Shown here piece by piece: positions 12,542-25,960 of a stretch of DNA of 64,000 nt. Source of the DNA: Astrocystis sublimbata (lineage: Eukaryota > Ascomycota > Sordariomycetes > Xylariales > Xylariaceae); assembly GCA_022453515.1 (NCBI GenBank), contig JAJNNY010000049.1:186001-250000 (forward strand). The letters are read 5' to 3'. The notes beneath the pieces were generated by a model. That model ran no database searches, had not been told where the DNA came from, and was given only the letters and a program-made list of their open reading frames with translations. The first letter of the stretch is position 1, and each line of letters opens with the position of its first letter. The translations under genes were made by a program, and so were the position numbers.

Positions 12542-12829
12542 TTAGTGCGAGTCTCTGTTGACATGTCGAGGGCGGATTTCCACCTGCACCGTGACCACAT
12601 AGATTGAAGTAGCATCAGTATCAAGAGCATCAAATTCCCTTTGTTCTGTTTCATTTTGATAATCTCATGAATGTTAGTTTGGTGACCAATGTATAGGTAT
12701 CTGGAAGCTGGTTCGGCACTTACGACCTGTGCGCCGTCTTGAATAACATTGCAAGAGAGCAAGTATCGCAGGAGGCAGCGCTACCAGAACTCCGATTGCC
12801 GCAATGACAGTTTCAGCGGTTAGAGTCAT
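12542..12829 (-). CDS. Small single-pass membrane protein, 69 aa
   Basis: Two exons, 12829-12724 and 12645-12542, joined by a 78-bp intron with a perfect GTAAGT donor, ACTAACA branch site and CAG acceptor, in phase 1. Without splicing the frame runs on for only about 15 codons. The N-terminus MTLTAETVIAAIGVLVALPP, continuing AILALLQCYSRRR, is one transmembrane helix followed by a positively charged anchor. The tail is soluble and polar (DATSIYVVTVQVEIRPRH). Small fungal proteins with an MxLTxETxIAxIALxVxLPP-like start are widespread but uncharacterised as far as I know. It lies alone between the rhodopsin-like and ankyrin genes. No function is proposed. Confidence 0.6.
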
Positions 12830-13564
12830 CGGATGAGTGAGGTTCGAAGACCGAGTCCCGAGACTTCGAATTTTGGGTTGATAATTGGTCTTTAACTCTA
12901 GACGATTCGATCAGTTAGTGGTGATGTGCTAGACCTAGCTAATCGCATTAACATGGTAGTAATACTTCAGATTTTGGAATTCTTTGGCAGTGAGGAGAAG
13001 TCTTGATCTTAATGTGACTGTTCACGGCCACATGAAAAATGTTTGGCGTGGGCTTCCAGAGGGCTTCACTAACTACACAATGGACTACACGCTTTATACA
13101 CAGAATCATCCTTCAACAATTTGTTACACTTCCCCTACATCCATAATTCTGCATGGTCATATAATCCATGTCGCATGTCTGGTGGAGTACAATTATGGTA
13201 GTCCTCGAATGAAAACACGAGTCTCGGCCCATAGAATATGTACGATTCTGGTAGCTAGCGAATCAAGGGCTTATGATCTCGGCCATTAGGAACGCCTCTT
13301 CAGACATTCTGATTTTGGTCTTCATCCAATAGGAACGCCCCACAAGACATTCGGATTTTGGTCTTCATCCAATGAGGGACGTCGAGACCAATCCACATCC
13401 ACAAGTGCAAGTATCATATCTTTCTATCTCACCCTCCGAACTTCATCTTTCTGCTTACACCCGCAGACTTCGCTGCTCTACTTTCTCATTACACCCATCC
13501 ATATAGCTACGCGACCATTTCTACGGCACAATCCCTTCCTGTACCAAGTACAACTGTCTGAACT
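12830..13564. other. Intergenic, upstream of ankyrin gene
   Basis: No gene. It contains the tandem repeat at 13285-13371 and a pyrimidine-rich stretch just before the ankyrin start codon. Confidence 0.5.
13285..13371. repeat. Two-copy tandem repeat, unit about 44 bp
   Basis: Two adjacent copies share TAGGAACGCC, then AGACATTC with one mismatch, and GATTTTGGTCTTCATCCA. They start near 13285 and 13329 and lie 195-280 bp upstream of the Clr5-ankyrin start codon. They could be a promoter duplication. Confidence 0.75.
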
Positions 13565-16500
13565 ATGGAGGGCAGTTGGGAGCATCATAAGGAAACGATC
13601 CGCCAGCTGTATCTCATTGATCAGCTGCCAATCTCGACGGTTGCGTTGCAGTTGAAAGAGGTCCATGGATTCGATCGCAAGTGGGTCTTTCCCTGTAACT
13701 TTCACTCTTCTTGTGTGGTTGACGTCTATCTATATTTCTAGGGTGCACCAGTATCACCACAAGCTGAAAAGCTGGGGGTTTCGAAAGAACTTAAAGCAAG
13801 CAGAACGTGAAGGCTTGTATCAAAACTTGAACAAAAGAAAAGCCGATGCTCCTGAAGTCTTTCTGAACGGAGTGGTGTTGGGTGAGAAAAGAATCAAAAG
13901 GCTCATGTCACGGGTCTCCGTGTCGAGTGAGTGGACGCGACCAGGATCGAGTGAGTGTAGATTCCAATGAGCAAAGTGATTGGTGTTGGAAAGCTGACCT
14001 GGTTTCTTCAAGAAATTGACACAAATCATGTCTCCCACGCCGCACAACTTTTTCTTTCCATTGTGTCATCAGAAAAGCCTCAAATGTCACGTTTGAGCTG
14101 GTTTGGTACACTACCATGGCTTGACTTCTCCAAAACCTACTTACCAGTACCATGTCAGTTCCCCCGTGAACCCTGCGGGACATCGGCTCACATATCTTTA
14201 CCAGTGCACGATGACATGTCATCAATATATACTCAGCTACAACGCACAAACATACTCACCCGAGTGAAGTCACTATCCATCGCAGATCTCCAGAGCTTGA
14301 TTCCAGAAGAACATGACGGCGATCACGACAAGGTCATCTCAAAGCTCAGCAGAGGAAACACTGCAGACGTTGAACAAGAAGCCTTCAAGGTTGTTCTATA
14401 CAAACTCTCAAACAAGATGCTGATTAACCATGATATCCACCCCCGCCTGTCAGATGCAGCCGTTCTCAAGATGATCAAATCTGTCTTGAACAACAACCCG
14501 GAATGGTTAAAGTCGGTGCTGGACTCGCGAAGCTCAACAGCTATAGCAATAACAGAACGCCTATTTGCAGCTGCTGTCCGCCAGGCTGAGTTTATAATGG
14601 CTTGCCAATTGCTGAAGACTGGACTGATTTGTCCAAATGGGCAGATTTTCGCGGTTCCACGATTTCCAACATACCGATTCATGAGGGGAACATCGGTTGT
14701 TGAACTATCTTTCTCCCCTGAAACATTCTTCTGCACTCCATTGCAAATGGCAGCATCTACCGGCAGCATGGCACTCACAAAAGCACTCCTCCGTGCTGGA
14801 GCCGATGTCAACCCGGCTGACCATTGCACAGATTTATCTGCGCTAGAATTGGCATGCTCGTTAAAACCTGCGTCACTAGCTCTGGACCTGGTCGAAAGGC
14901 TCCTACATAATGGTGCCACAGTCAATAGATCGTTGCTAGCAACACGGCCGACGGCTCTCATGATTGCGGTGGCCGCCGGCAATGTGGCATTGATAACTAT
15001 GCTCTTGAAACACGGGGCGGATACGGAGAGAACCTACCTGTCTGAGAACTCGGCTGGGCTGGAGCTGGAGCTGACTGCGATGCGACTAGCTGTGCTTCAA
15101 CGAAGTGCGGAAGTTTTCGAAGCCTTGGTAGCGGGCTCGATCGTGTGTAGTCAAAGCGCGACCAGCGATCACGACTTGAGGGTTTTGGCTATTTCAGCGA
15201 CAAACCAGCATGTATTGGAACACCTGACTGGTGCTGCATTCAATGCGGAATGTAGTTGGGGAGAGCATCCTCTGACGACGAGGATATTCATGAAAGAGAT
15301 CACCTCACGGCTTACTGACATGGAAGATATCATCTCACAGCTTCCTGACATGGAAGAATACGAATGGCGGAGCGATCGCCCAGGCCCTATGCATGCGGCC
15401 GCTTTCTGCGGAAAACCAGAATTAGTTTCATTGCTTCACTCAAAAGGTTTTTCTGTTAACACCAAGCTGACTTACGAGTCACAGAAAGATATATCAACCA
15501 TCAACGCAATCTATCTGACCTACACTTATGATGTCTTTGTTGAATGGGAAAACCTACGCACCCCCCTCCAGGTCGCGTTATACAAAAGACACGTCAACAC
15601 TGCTTTGAGGATTCTAGACTTGGGGGCCAATGAGTTCGATGGCAGCGAAGTCGTACTGGCTGCTCGAATAGAGTCGCCGGATTTTATACGTGCGCTTGTT
15701 GGGCATGGAGCTAGTGTCAACGAGGTTGGAGCGACTCCATTTGCCACAGGTCTTGAATACCGGAATATAGAAACCGCACTTGAGCTACTAACCATGGGAG
15801 CATCTATTGGTGATGGCGACTTGACAAGGGCTATCAGCTGCAAGGATCGGGGTTTGATAGATCTGGTCTGGCACCTGTCCACCCCAAACAAGCGTCAGAG
15901 TCAAGGCCCAAATCTCATACGCCCCCTGGAAGCTGCTTGTGCTACCGGAAACAGGGAATTGTTTCTATGGATTTTGTCCGAATCCTGGGCTAGATACGAC
16001 AGTGCCGCACTTCTTGCAAGCGTGTGGTACGCATTCTTACCCCATAGGAACGCTTTCGACGTCGAAGAGTACACCGAGAATGTTGTCAAACGTTTGATGA
16101 GAAGACACAAGCGTGGCAGGCCTATGGACTCAATGGAGGCTACAGCTTTGGCTATTGCTATCAAATGTCGTTATGAGTACAAAGGTGTTCTTGAAACCCT
16201 TCTCGCTTACTTGAGGCCAAGCCTAGCATTGGCATTCGATTTTAAATGTGAGGGGTCAGATTTCTGGTGGCGAAACAGTACAGTTCGACTAGGCAAATCG
16301 CCCATACACATGGCAGTCCATAAGCATTCCTTGCAAGAAGTAACCCTGCTTCTTGATAAAGGCTTTGAGCCCGATGAAGAGTGTTTGCTTGAAACACTAC
16401 AGCCAGGGCGACCACCGGTCGGAATGAAACACGCCACTTGGAATACAATCGCTGCCGCTATCTGGCTTAGAAAACACCCAAGTACTTGGAGCGAGTCACT

Positions 16501-17059
16501 AGTTGCCAAAGCCTTCGAACGGGTGCTCCAGTCTCGAGAGAAAGCGAGGATTGACAAGCTTCTCGATCTCAAGTTACGAGTCAACTCGAGAAGGGACCCT
16601 GACTCCGGCTGGACTCCGCTTCAGTTAGCCGCGCTTTACAGCGACAACGCGTTGGTTCACAGACTAATCAAAGCCGGTGCCGACGTCAACGCGCATGCTG
16701 CACCACAAGCAGGGGCCACGGCCCTCCAGATGGCTGCGAAATCCAACAAATTGGACATAGTCCGAACTCTACTCGAGCATGGCGCCAATATCAACGCTGC
16801 TAGAGCTCGTAGCCGTGGAAGGACAGCGCTCGAGGGCGCAGCAGAGTACGGGAGGCTAGACATGGTGCAATTGCTACTTAACAAGGGTGCAGAGACAGAC
16901 GGAGAACATCGCTTGCAATATCTACGGGCCATCAGATTTGCCGAACGGTACGGCCACTTCGGAGTTACGGTGTTATTAAAGCAGCATAGATGCTGGACTG
17001 TCCAAGATGCCGAGCTTATGGATTCTGAGCATTTAATGAACGAAGAGAGAAGTGACTGA
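13565..17059 (+). CDS. Clr5-domain ankyrin-repeat protein
   Basis: Three exons (13565-13680, 13742-13950, 14013-17059) give about 1123 aa. The N-terminus is a Clr5 domain (about residues 4-65): WEHHKETIRQLYLIDQLPIS and later VHQYHHKLKSWGFRKN, the pattern found at the start of many Sordariomycete and Dothideomycete proteins. Introns of 61 and 62 bp, the second with donor GTGAGT, link the domain to the long frame. Ankyrin repeats are clear at about 360-460 (TPLQMAASTGSMALTKALLR; ALMIAVAAGNVALITMLLKH) and 960-1080 (TPLQLAALYSDNALVHRLIK; ALQMAAKSNKLDIVRTLLEH; ALEGAAEYGRLDMVQLLLNK). Degenerate repeats fill the middle. It is probably a protein-interaction scaffold. No link with the polyketide pathway is evident beyond position. 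Confidence 0.85.
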
Positions 17060-17792
17060 TGTATCATATTAGGCTAGGCTGGGCTATATCAATTTCTCTC
17101 CTCAAGTCCTCAAGGATCGCGAGCCTGTGTTAAAGGGAAAGCCGAGTCGTCAATGGCCGGAATGAAGCTTGAACCCGTCGAGAGGATTTCGAGTTCAGGG
17201 TCTTTAATATGCAGCGAGTGCCAAGGAAATTGTTTTTCATTAACTCGTCCGATTGGACAAATTCACAAAGAAGTGCTAACCAGCCACCCTAATAGCTAAT
17301 AGACGCCCAGTAAACATGGCCACTGCACTACTGCCGTCTTGCAAGCCTAGTAGTAAGTTACTGCTATCCACGATCAATTATGTCCGACCGAAGACCATCG
17401 ACACAGTACCTGCTGTACCTGTAGATTGTTATCTACACACAACGCTGGCGATGATCAATATATACCTATGTACCTACCGACTTTGGGATTGGCGGGATCA
17501 GTAACGCATGCACAGCGACCCGCAGTGTGAATTAAAGGCGCCATAATAGACTGAGATCGCTTGAGACTACATTCACATAGCGTGTAAGGGTGACAGTTGC
17601 CAGGCGAGCCAGGCACACTAGGCGAGACTAGGCTCTTCGCCCCAGGCCCCCTGTCGCCAGGGGCTCGGGGGCTCGGGTATTGGATTTCTATGATCTGTGA
17701 TTTATTGCTGGTTTACATACCTACCTAATGCTCTAACTTTCCTATGGAATTTTCTATACTTATCATATGAACAGATATGACACAATAACGGC
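17060..17792. other. Intergenic between ankyrin and HR-PKS 3' ends
   Basis: Convergent 3' flanks. It contains a GC-rich patch around 17600-17680 with short inverted runs (GCCCCAGGCCCC and CGCCAGGGGC). No gene seen. Confidence 0.5.
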
Positions 17793-20700
17793 CTAAGCAG
17801 CCAGCTGGACGTGCCTGCTCTTGGTCACCACATGGTCAGCCAGCGCAGCGAGTGATGCGCTCTGAAGGATGTTGAAGATGGAGACTTCAGCCGCCGCCTG
17901 CAACACCAACATGTTGCGGAGCTCGACGGCAACCAGCGAGTCGACACCGTAGTGAGCGGGCGGTTTAGTGAGGTCGACATCAGACAGCGCAATCATGAAG
18001 ATCCCAGCTAGTTTCTCAGCAATAGCCTCGCCCACCAGACGTGCTGCATCGGCATGTGATGTGGCTTCAGCAAGCCTTTCGCCGAGCGACGCTACGGAAC
18101 CGAAGCCGGCCTTCTTGTCGCCCCCGGCCAGCGCTTTGACCTGGCGGAATTTAAGAGGGAGGAAGCGTGCGTCGCGACCCATCTGAGACTTGCCGTGGCA
18201 GTCCCAATGTTTCCCTGGCCTAGGGTTTACGGCCGTCACCACTTGCGGCGTCGTGGGCCTCCGAATAGCCGAATCGACGGCATTGAGCACCTGCGCCTCC
18301 GACAAGAGCCAATGGCCGCCCTGAACTAGACGTGCAGCCACGCCTGCCGTCTCTTGGACGTGGCCGACACCTTTGATGCCTCCGAGATCAATCGAGACGG
18401 CCGGCAGTCCCTGGGAAACGCGCCATCGCGCCAGCGCGTCCTCGTACGCCCCTCCAGCGGAGTAATTTGCTTGGCTGGCGAGACCCGTAAGACCCAGGAT
18501 AGATGACAGAATTATGAAGAAGTCGAGGGAACCGGGCTGCGAGAACTGTTGGTGAAGATTCCAGGTTCCGGTCACCTTGGGCGCCAGAGATGCATTCCAA
18601 TGCGACATTGTCATGTGTTCCAACACAGAATCCTACATCACGCACAACGATGTTAGCATATTCTGGCAGGTAGCTGTAGTTGCGGTATGGGCAGGATACT
18701 AACCTGGATCACCATGGCCGCTTGAATGACGCCTCGAACAGGCGGCAAGCCTTCCTTCTCGCAGCTTTGTAGCGTCTTGCTCAAGTCATCGGGATCGGTA
18801 ACATCGCAGCCAAGGGCCTTGACGCGACAGCCTGCCTCCTCCAGCTCTGATACGAAGGCTGTTGATTTAGCCACTGTTGATGCGCTACGCGACAGCAAAA
18901 CAAGATTCTTAGCACCGTGTTCAACCATCCAGAGCGCGACAGAACGCCCAAGACCACCAAGACCACCGACGATCAGATAAGATGCGTCGGATGCCAGCTG
19001 CATTTTAGACGCACGGGGAAGTACTGGCACTCGCTCCTCTGCGCCCACAGATAGCACCACCTTTCCCAAATGCTTGCCGGTCTGCAACAACCGGAATGCT
19101 TTGGCAGCTTCTGACATGGGATATGCGGTGACTGGGTGTACGGGGACGACCACGCCTTTTTCGAAGAGGCGAGCAACCTCACGAAGAGTCCGATTCATGC
19201 GGGCACCTCTATGTCGAAGCATCTGTATGAGGTCTACTACAGAGAAAGATGTGTGTCGCGCGAACGTCTGCATCTCCAATGCACTGTTGCCCTCCAGGTC
19301 ACGTTTACCGATCTCGATAAAATGACCAAACCGTGCGAGAACATCAAAGCTAGCCTGCAGGAGTGGGCCAGCGAGCGAGTTGAGAACCACATCGACACCA
19401 CGTCTACCGGTAGCAGCAAGAACACCCGATGCGAAGGATAGATCACGGCTGTTGAAGATGTGGCTAGCCGGGATGCCATATCTGCTCATGATAAGCTCGC
19501 GTTTCTCCGGTGATCCAACGGTTGCGTAAATCTCAGCCCCGAGATGCTTGGCTAGCATGATTGCGGCTTGTCCCACGCCTCCCGCGGCAGCATGGATAAG
19601 CACCGACTGTCCAGCTTCGAGATGGGCAATTTCGACCAGACCCATATAAGCCGTGGCAAATACGACAGGTAACGATGCTCCTTCGTTGAAGGTCAGATTT
19701 GATGGCATGTGCGTCACACCATGCCAGGTAATATGTGCCCTACTGCCGAAGGGTCCCAAAAGCATGGCCATCACTCGGTCACCAACAGCGAAACCTTGTG
19801 CGGCGGCTTCACTTCCGACACGCGTGATGACGCCTGCGCATTCAATTCCCATGCAGCGTTCCCGAAGCTGTCCCATTGCTACCATGACGTCGCGGAAATT
19901 GACGCCATAAGCTGCAGGTGCAATCTCTACTATTTCGGATGGGAATGGTCCTTCAAGATATGCAGCTGCCGATTCATCGTCACCAAAGGCGAGCGTGTCC
20001 AACAAGCCAGGTGTACCAATTTGCATGCATAAGGGACGATCCACCTGAAAGAATGGCTCTGTGGGAACATCCTCGGCAGCATCAAACTCGGGATTATCAA
20101 GACCAACGAGTCTGTTGCGTTCCACGTCTTTGAACAGACGAGCTACGAGCACAATACCCCCACGCTCGGCGTACTCAAACTCGCCAGGACTGTCATCACC
20201 AGCCAGGTAGAAATCCTGAGTGCTGCCAAAGCCTGCCAACAGCACCTTGCTAATGGGCATGATAGAGGCAGTCGACCAGAGTGGCGCATGAGGATCAAGA
20301 TCCATGGTCAGCAAACGGCGGCCTACATATTCATTTCGCAGCGATCGCAGAAACCCTGCGGCGAGACTTTGTTTCGGCTGTTCGCAGGCGACGGCTCCGC
20401 CACGCGTAAGCCAGAGAAGCCCCTTACACGAAGTGACCATGTTTTTGATAGCTTCGAGCCTGTCAGCATCCAACCCGTGGAGAATAGCTTCACCCACTTC
20501 ACCCACAAATATGCATACCTTGTCGGTGTATGTATATTTTGGTGATAGCGACCCTTCGAGGGTTTGCACGGCAGGCAGCGGGCCATTGGCGAGGTCGGCA
20601 ATTGACTTACGTAGCGCCTCCAACCAAAGGCTCGCAGGAGGCGCTTTACTGCTAGTGATGATAACCATGTTGTCGGACACTAATTTTGGTGCGAAAGTTG

Positions 20701-23700
20701 GTGACGCCGTAGACATTATAGTACTGACCGAGTACATGTCGTCGCTTTCGCAGTCACGAATTCGTACGTCAACTCCGGTAAAGCCGGAGGTCTTGAGGAT
20801 CTTATCCCAAAACTCAAGGGCCATGTTAGGAGTGTTCTGGCGCTCTGGCTCCTCGCTCAGCCACCAGCCAGGCAAGAGGCCAAAAGAGAATTGAACGTCT
20901 AGCTGGTCTTGTGTCCGTTCATACAACAGCAGCTTGCCGCCTGGCTTCAGCAGGCTACGGACATGTACCATTGTTCGTTTCATGTTCTTCGTCGCGTGTA
21001 GCACCTCGCACGCAACGACAATGTCATAACTTCCAAGCTTGAATCCTTGAGCCGCTGGATCCTGCTCAATATCGAGTCGACTGAACTCCAGTGTGTCACT
21101 CCAGGCCGCAAGCTCGGTGCGTGCCGCATCGAAACCCCCCGAAGATATATCAGTGAAGTGCCAGCTGTGCACTAGGGGACCACCCTCATCCGGCGTACCA
21201 AGCTCCTTCAGCATGGCACGAGTCGCGCTGCCGGTCCCTGCACCAATCTCTAAAACCCGCGCTCGCGGATTCTTGTGTACCACTGCTCGTAGGAGCGCAG
21301 CCAACTGGCCATGGCACCGTTCCCGCTTGATGCCTGCGCCATAGTACTTATCCAGTAACTTGTCGTCCATCATCAACTCCAGTGGGTTTCGTTCGCGTCG
21401 TAGTATCTCTACGAGGTGCGGTCCTAAGCGACATACTAGCTTTCCACTGGTGCTCTGTGTGGCGGCCAGGGTGATGCGGCGCTCGCGTTCCTCGGCATCA
21501 TCGCTCATCCATGAAGCGCTCGCGGGGCCCAAGCGACCCTCGCTAGCAAGTCGAAGCTGCCCATGCATCCAACCATGATATTTCACGTGGTGCGGCTCGA
21601 GATGAGCAATGTCATCCGAATTGAGCTTTGCTAGAGCATCTTGGATGAAGTAGATGCAGACTCTGCGCAGGTCAAGCAGGATACCGCTCTCGACCACATC
21701 CTCGGGTTGGCTGAGCCGTTCTCTGATGGCATCGAGTGCGGACGGTAGACCAAGCGACAAATCAGGAGCCCACTCGACTTTGCTGTACATCTCTTTCTCC
21801 CAGGCCCTCGACTCTTTCCCGGCAGCCCCACGACCAAGAGACTGGAATCGAAAACCTTTTATCGTGAGCACAGGGACAGCGTCAGGATTGTGCTCGTGAC
21901 TTTTGGATCCTGTGCCATCAAATACACAAACATCGGCATGTAAGCCTTGCGTGTCATTGTTAGTGAGCGTACTGAAGGACTTCAATCGAGCTCCAGGCTC
22001 GTGGTCTATGGCACAGGATACCCATAGTCGCTCTATGAATCGAGGTACTTTGGCGCTGTTCTCTTGCTCAGCAGCTCCAGGTAGCGCTGAGTACACAGCA
22101 GTGACGACAGAATCCAGGGTGGTCGGGTGAATTACGTGTGCACGTGGCAGGTCGTCGATCATAGACGTGTCGGAAACCGTCATTTGCGCTACGGAACGCG
22201 GTGCTCTGCCGGCTTGCACAATGTCGGATATGTTTTGGAACTTGGGCCCGTGATTGATTCCCAAGGACCGTAAGGCGGCGAACATATCATCTGGGTTAAT
22301 GCGTCGCTTATGACCTATTCCTGCCATACTTGCCACGATTTCCCGGCTCATCTCCTTTTCATCAATGTTGGGCGAGGCGCAAAACTCGACGTTGATAAGC
22401 CCCTGAGCGTGCTGAGTCCACCGGTTGTCTGTGGTCACGGAAGAAACGCCAAAGTGCATCCATCCACTTGTCGCCATGATTTTATCGTCCATCTGCCTGA
22501 GGCTCGTTTGTATCTCGATGCCATCCGGCGTGTCTGGAACCACAAGGGCTTGTAGAATGTCTACATCACGAAGCTTGTAGCTAGAAATATCGCCATCTTT
22601 ACTCGCAACTGCTGCTTGTTGTTTCATAGCTTCGATCGCCAAGCACACGAACCCGGCACCTGGGAAGAGAATGTTCCCCTGCACTACGTGATCGCGGAGC
22701 CAAGGTAACTCTGTGACTCGTAGTATGTTCCGCCAGACAGGAGCGTCTGGGTTTGTTACTGGCGTGTAAAATCCCAACAGATCGTGGTGAGGGCGTTTGC
22801 GGTTGCGAACGCCTTCCGCAAAACGAGATTCAACCCAGTGTCTGTTCTTGTGATTCCAAGGATATGAAGGCAGATCGGTCAACACGCCAACACCCGATGC
22901 TCTGCCCTTTGGGAAGTTCACAGCGGCCATGTCGATTAGGAGCCCCTCACGAATAAGGCTTGCTGCCAACTGCTGTGCACTTTCGCATGCATTTGTGTTA
23001 CGGACGAGACACCCGTAATACGGTATCTCAAGACCTTCGTATTCGGGCAGGGACAGTATCTCCTTTATAGGTCCTCCAAGCGCGGTGTGTGGACCAACCT
23101 CAACAACAACATCGATACTTGATCCCGATGGGTCCATGTCGCCGAGCACCATGTCTGCAAATGCATCAACGAACTGGACCGGCTGTACAAGACTGCCAAC
23201 CCAGTGCCGTGGGTCTGCAATCTCACTAGCGTCGCCGACGCGATCGCCTGTGACGGCTGAGGAAAAAGTAATCGAGTCGAGACAAGCATCATTTGTCTGT
23301 TCCTCTGGAAGTGCGTGCAGAGCCTCAAGATACGGTTTGGCAACAGGAGTCATGTGATGTGAGTGATACCCCGTGTCAACTCGGAGGCGGCGTGCGAACA
23401 CACCATCTTCTTGAAGAACTCCCTCGAGCTCCTGTATGGCTGTGATGTCGCCTGCGAGTGTGACGCTCGACGGGCTGTTGACGCAAGCCACGACCGCCGT
23501 ACCATTGCCTTCTAGCCGATCCAAGTACTCCTGTGCGTCATGTTCTCCAAGGCCAACTGCCATCATCCCCCCCTCAACAGGCCCACGCAATGTCTTGTCA
23601 GCCGCTAAGACTGCACGATAATAGGAAACGGCCATGGCGCGATGGAGACTTAGTGCACCAACTGTGTATGCTGCCGCGATCTCGCCGCTCGAGTGAGCGG

Positions 23701-25960
23701 TGACGGCAGTCGGCGTGACACCCCAGGATCGCAATAAATGCACGAGCGCGATTTGAACTGCCACACAGATTGGAATACTCAAACCGGTCTCATTCACACG
23801 CGAAGTCTTCGCATCACGCGATAGCTCCTCGAGAAGTGACCATTCTGCACCAAGGTCACAGAAGTGTGCCTCGGCCTCTTCAAGCGTGTCCTTGAAGACG
23901 GGATATGCAGCGACAAGCTCACGTCCCATAGCATGCCATTGTGCGCCTTGGCCGGTAAACACAAAGCCAACTCTGGGACTGCGCATGGTTCGTGTTGCCC
24001 GGAACTCGGGAGAGTCGAGAGCTTCGATGACACTGCTTAGACTAGAAGTGCATGACACAGGACCGACCGCAACCCATGAACATACTGTACGTCGTTCTCC
24101 CAGCGTGTAGGCGAGTTGCTCCAAGAACTTCTCGGAGTCTAGATCAGTGATCGTATCCTTCTTCAGCAAGTGCTTTTTGAGATTGGACACCATGCGCTCG
24201 CAACCCTGTTCATCTCGTGCACTGAGCATCAGGACTTTAGAGTTGATAGCGGGGGCCTCGTGTATGGCAGGGAAAGCTGCATGGCCGTTGTTTTTCTCAT
24301 TCGCATGTCCATTGATTCCATTCGCCTGTTTATCAGCCGATACCCAGAAGGCGGCATCATCCAAGATCACATGCGAATTTGTGCCGCCGTAGCCAAAGTT
24401 GTTGACGGATGCTCGGCGTGCCTCCCCTGAGACGACTCGAGGCCATTGCTCAGGTTTGGACACTAGCTTCAGACGCCACTCATCAAACTTGATTTTGGGA
24501 TTTGGTGTCTCGAAGTTGATATTCGGCGGTATGACGCCTTTCTCCATGGCGAGTGCAACCTTGATCACGGCAGCCAGGCCACTCGTTGTTTCTGTATGGC
24601 CAATATTTGTTTTGACGGACCCGATGAGTAGGGGGCTTTCCTCGCTCCGCCCATGCTTGAAGACTGAGGCTACGGCTTGTGTCTCAATCGGGTCGCCCAT
24701 CGGTGTCCCAGTACCGTGCGCCTCAAAGTACTGGGTGCTGCGAGGGTCGAGTCCGGCCCGCCGGTAACACTCCTGCATCAACGTTTCTTGAGCCGCCTGG
24801 GATGGCGATGTAATGGTTTCACTCTTGCCGTCTTGGTTCAGGCAGGTCTCACGGATTACAGCTCGTACTGCGTCGCCTGATGCCAGTGCGTCGCTTAGAC
24901 GTTTTATCACAAGGGTAGCCACGCCTTCGCCACGGCCGTAGCCGTTCGCCCGTGCATCAAATGCGTAGGACCTGCCGTCGGGTGATAGGAGACTATATCT
25001 ATGTCAGCAGATCTTCGACCCTGGCTGGACACGATGGGATGCTGCAAGTAATCGCCGAGCGACGAGCATCTTTCACTTACCCAACGGACCCCAATCCCAT
25101 GAACATATCAGGCGCTAACATAAGGTTGGAACCGCCAACGACAGACATATCTGCCTCGCCCGAGCGCAGACTCTGCACCGCCTGGTGTAATGCCACTAAT
25201 GCCGTGGAGCATCCTGTATCCAGAGTCATACTGGCGCCCTGAAAGTCGAAGAAATGTGAGATCCGATTCGAGGCAAAAGCTGACCCGGTGCCTGTCTGGA
25301 GGAAGCGGGGGAAGTTCATCTCATCGCGCGTCAATGTTTCGCGGTAGTCGTGCGAGAAAATGCCGGCGAAGACTGATGTGTTGGATCCTGCGACTTGGGA
25401 TAACGGAAGGCCAGCTGGTCAGACGCATCAGTAAATATTGCATAATGTGAATGAAAGGTCTCGATAAAGGAAGGTGAGATTTTCCTACCATTTTCCAATG
25501 CTTCGTAGACAGACTCCAGCTGCAAACGCATTTGAGGATCCATGCTCTAGATGATAGATGTTAATTAGTCAGTCATACTGCGGACATGTAACTGTGTTCA
25601 CTTACAGCTGCAGTCTCGGCTGAATAGCTGAAGAACGCAGAGTCGAACAAGCCGACATCTTCTTCTATGAAATGCGCTCCGTGGACGTGTATCTTGACAG
25701 GCTATCGTTAGCTCTTCAATCACCCGCAAGCATCCGACACCATTTTATGAGTTGATACTTACGGTGCCGGCTTTTTCGCGATTCGGGCGATAATTGCCTT
25801 TCATGCTGAACCGCGACGAGGGTATCTCGGACCAGGCGTCTCTGCCTTCCGCCATCATGTCCCAAAATTTCTCGGGGCTTGTCGCGTCACCCGCGAACTT
25901 GCAGCTTAAACCAATGATGGCGATGGGCTCGCTTGCCCACTCGCTGGTGTTGCCTCCCAT
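17793..25960 (-). CDS. Highly reducing polyketide synthase (KS-AT-DH-MT-ER-KR-ACP)
   Basis: Iterative type I PKS, 2606 aa. Six exons: 25960-25763, 25701-25606, 25546-25489, 25414-25081, 24998-18704, 18632-17793; every intron keeps phase. Landmarks: KS Cys near 186 ([12 protein letters not shown]) with [12 protein letters not shown] and [12 protein letters not shown] Ser near 665 (AHSSGE, Ala for the usual first Gly); DH His near 999 ([11 protein letters not shown]) with [12 protein letters not shown] motif near 1479 ([12 protein letters not shown]); ER with its NADPH loop near 2031 ([11 protein letters not shown]); KR loop near 2239 (VGGLGGLG) and Tyr near 2384 (QANYSAGG); ACP Ser near 2559 ([10 protein letters not shown]). 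There is no release domain, as expected if the chain passes to the NR-PKS SAT domain. All domains look intact, so the starter should be reduced and may carry C-methyl branches. Confidence 0.95.

Noticed and set aside
14323..14982. 219-aa open frame antisense to the ankyrin gene
   Set aside because: Lies wholly within a gene with clear repeats on the other strand; no family pattern.
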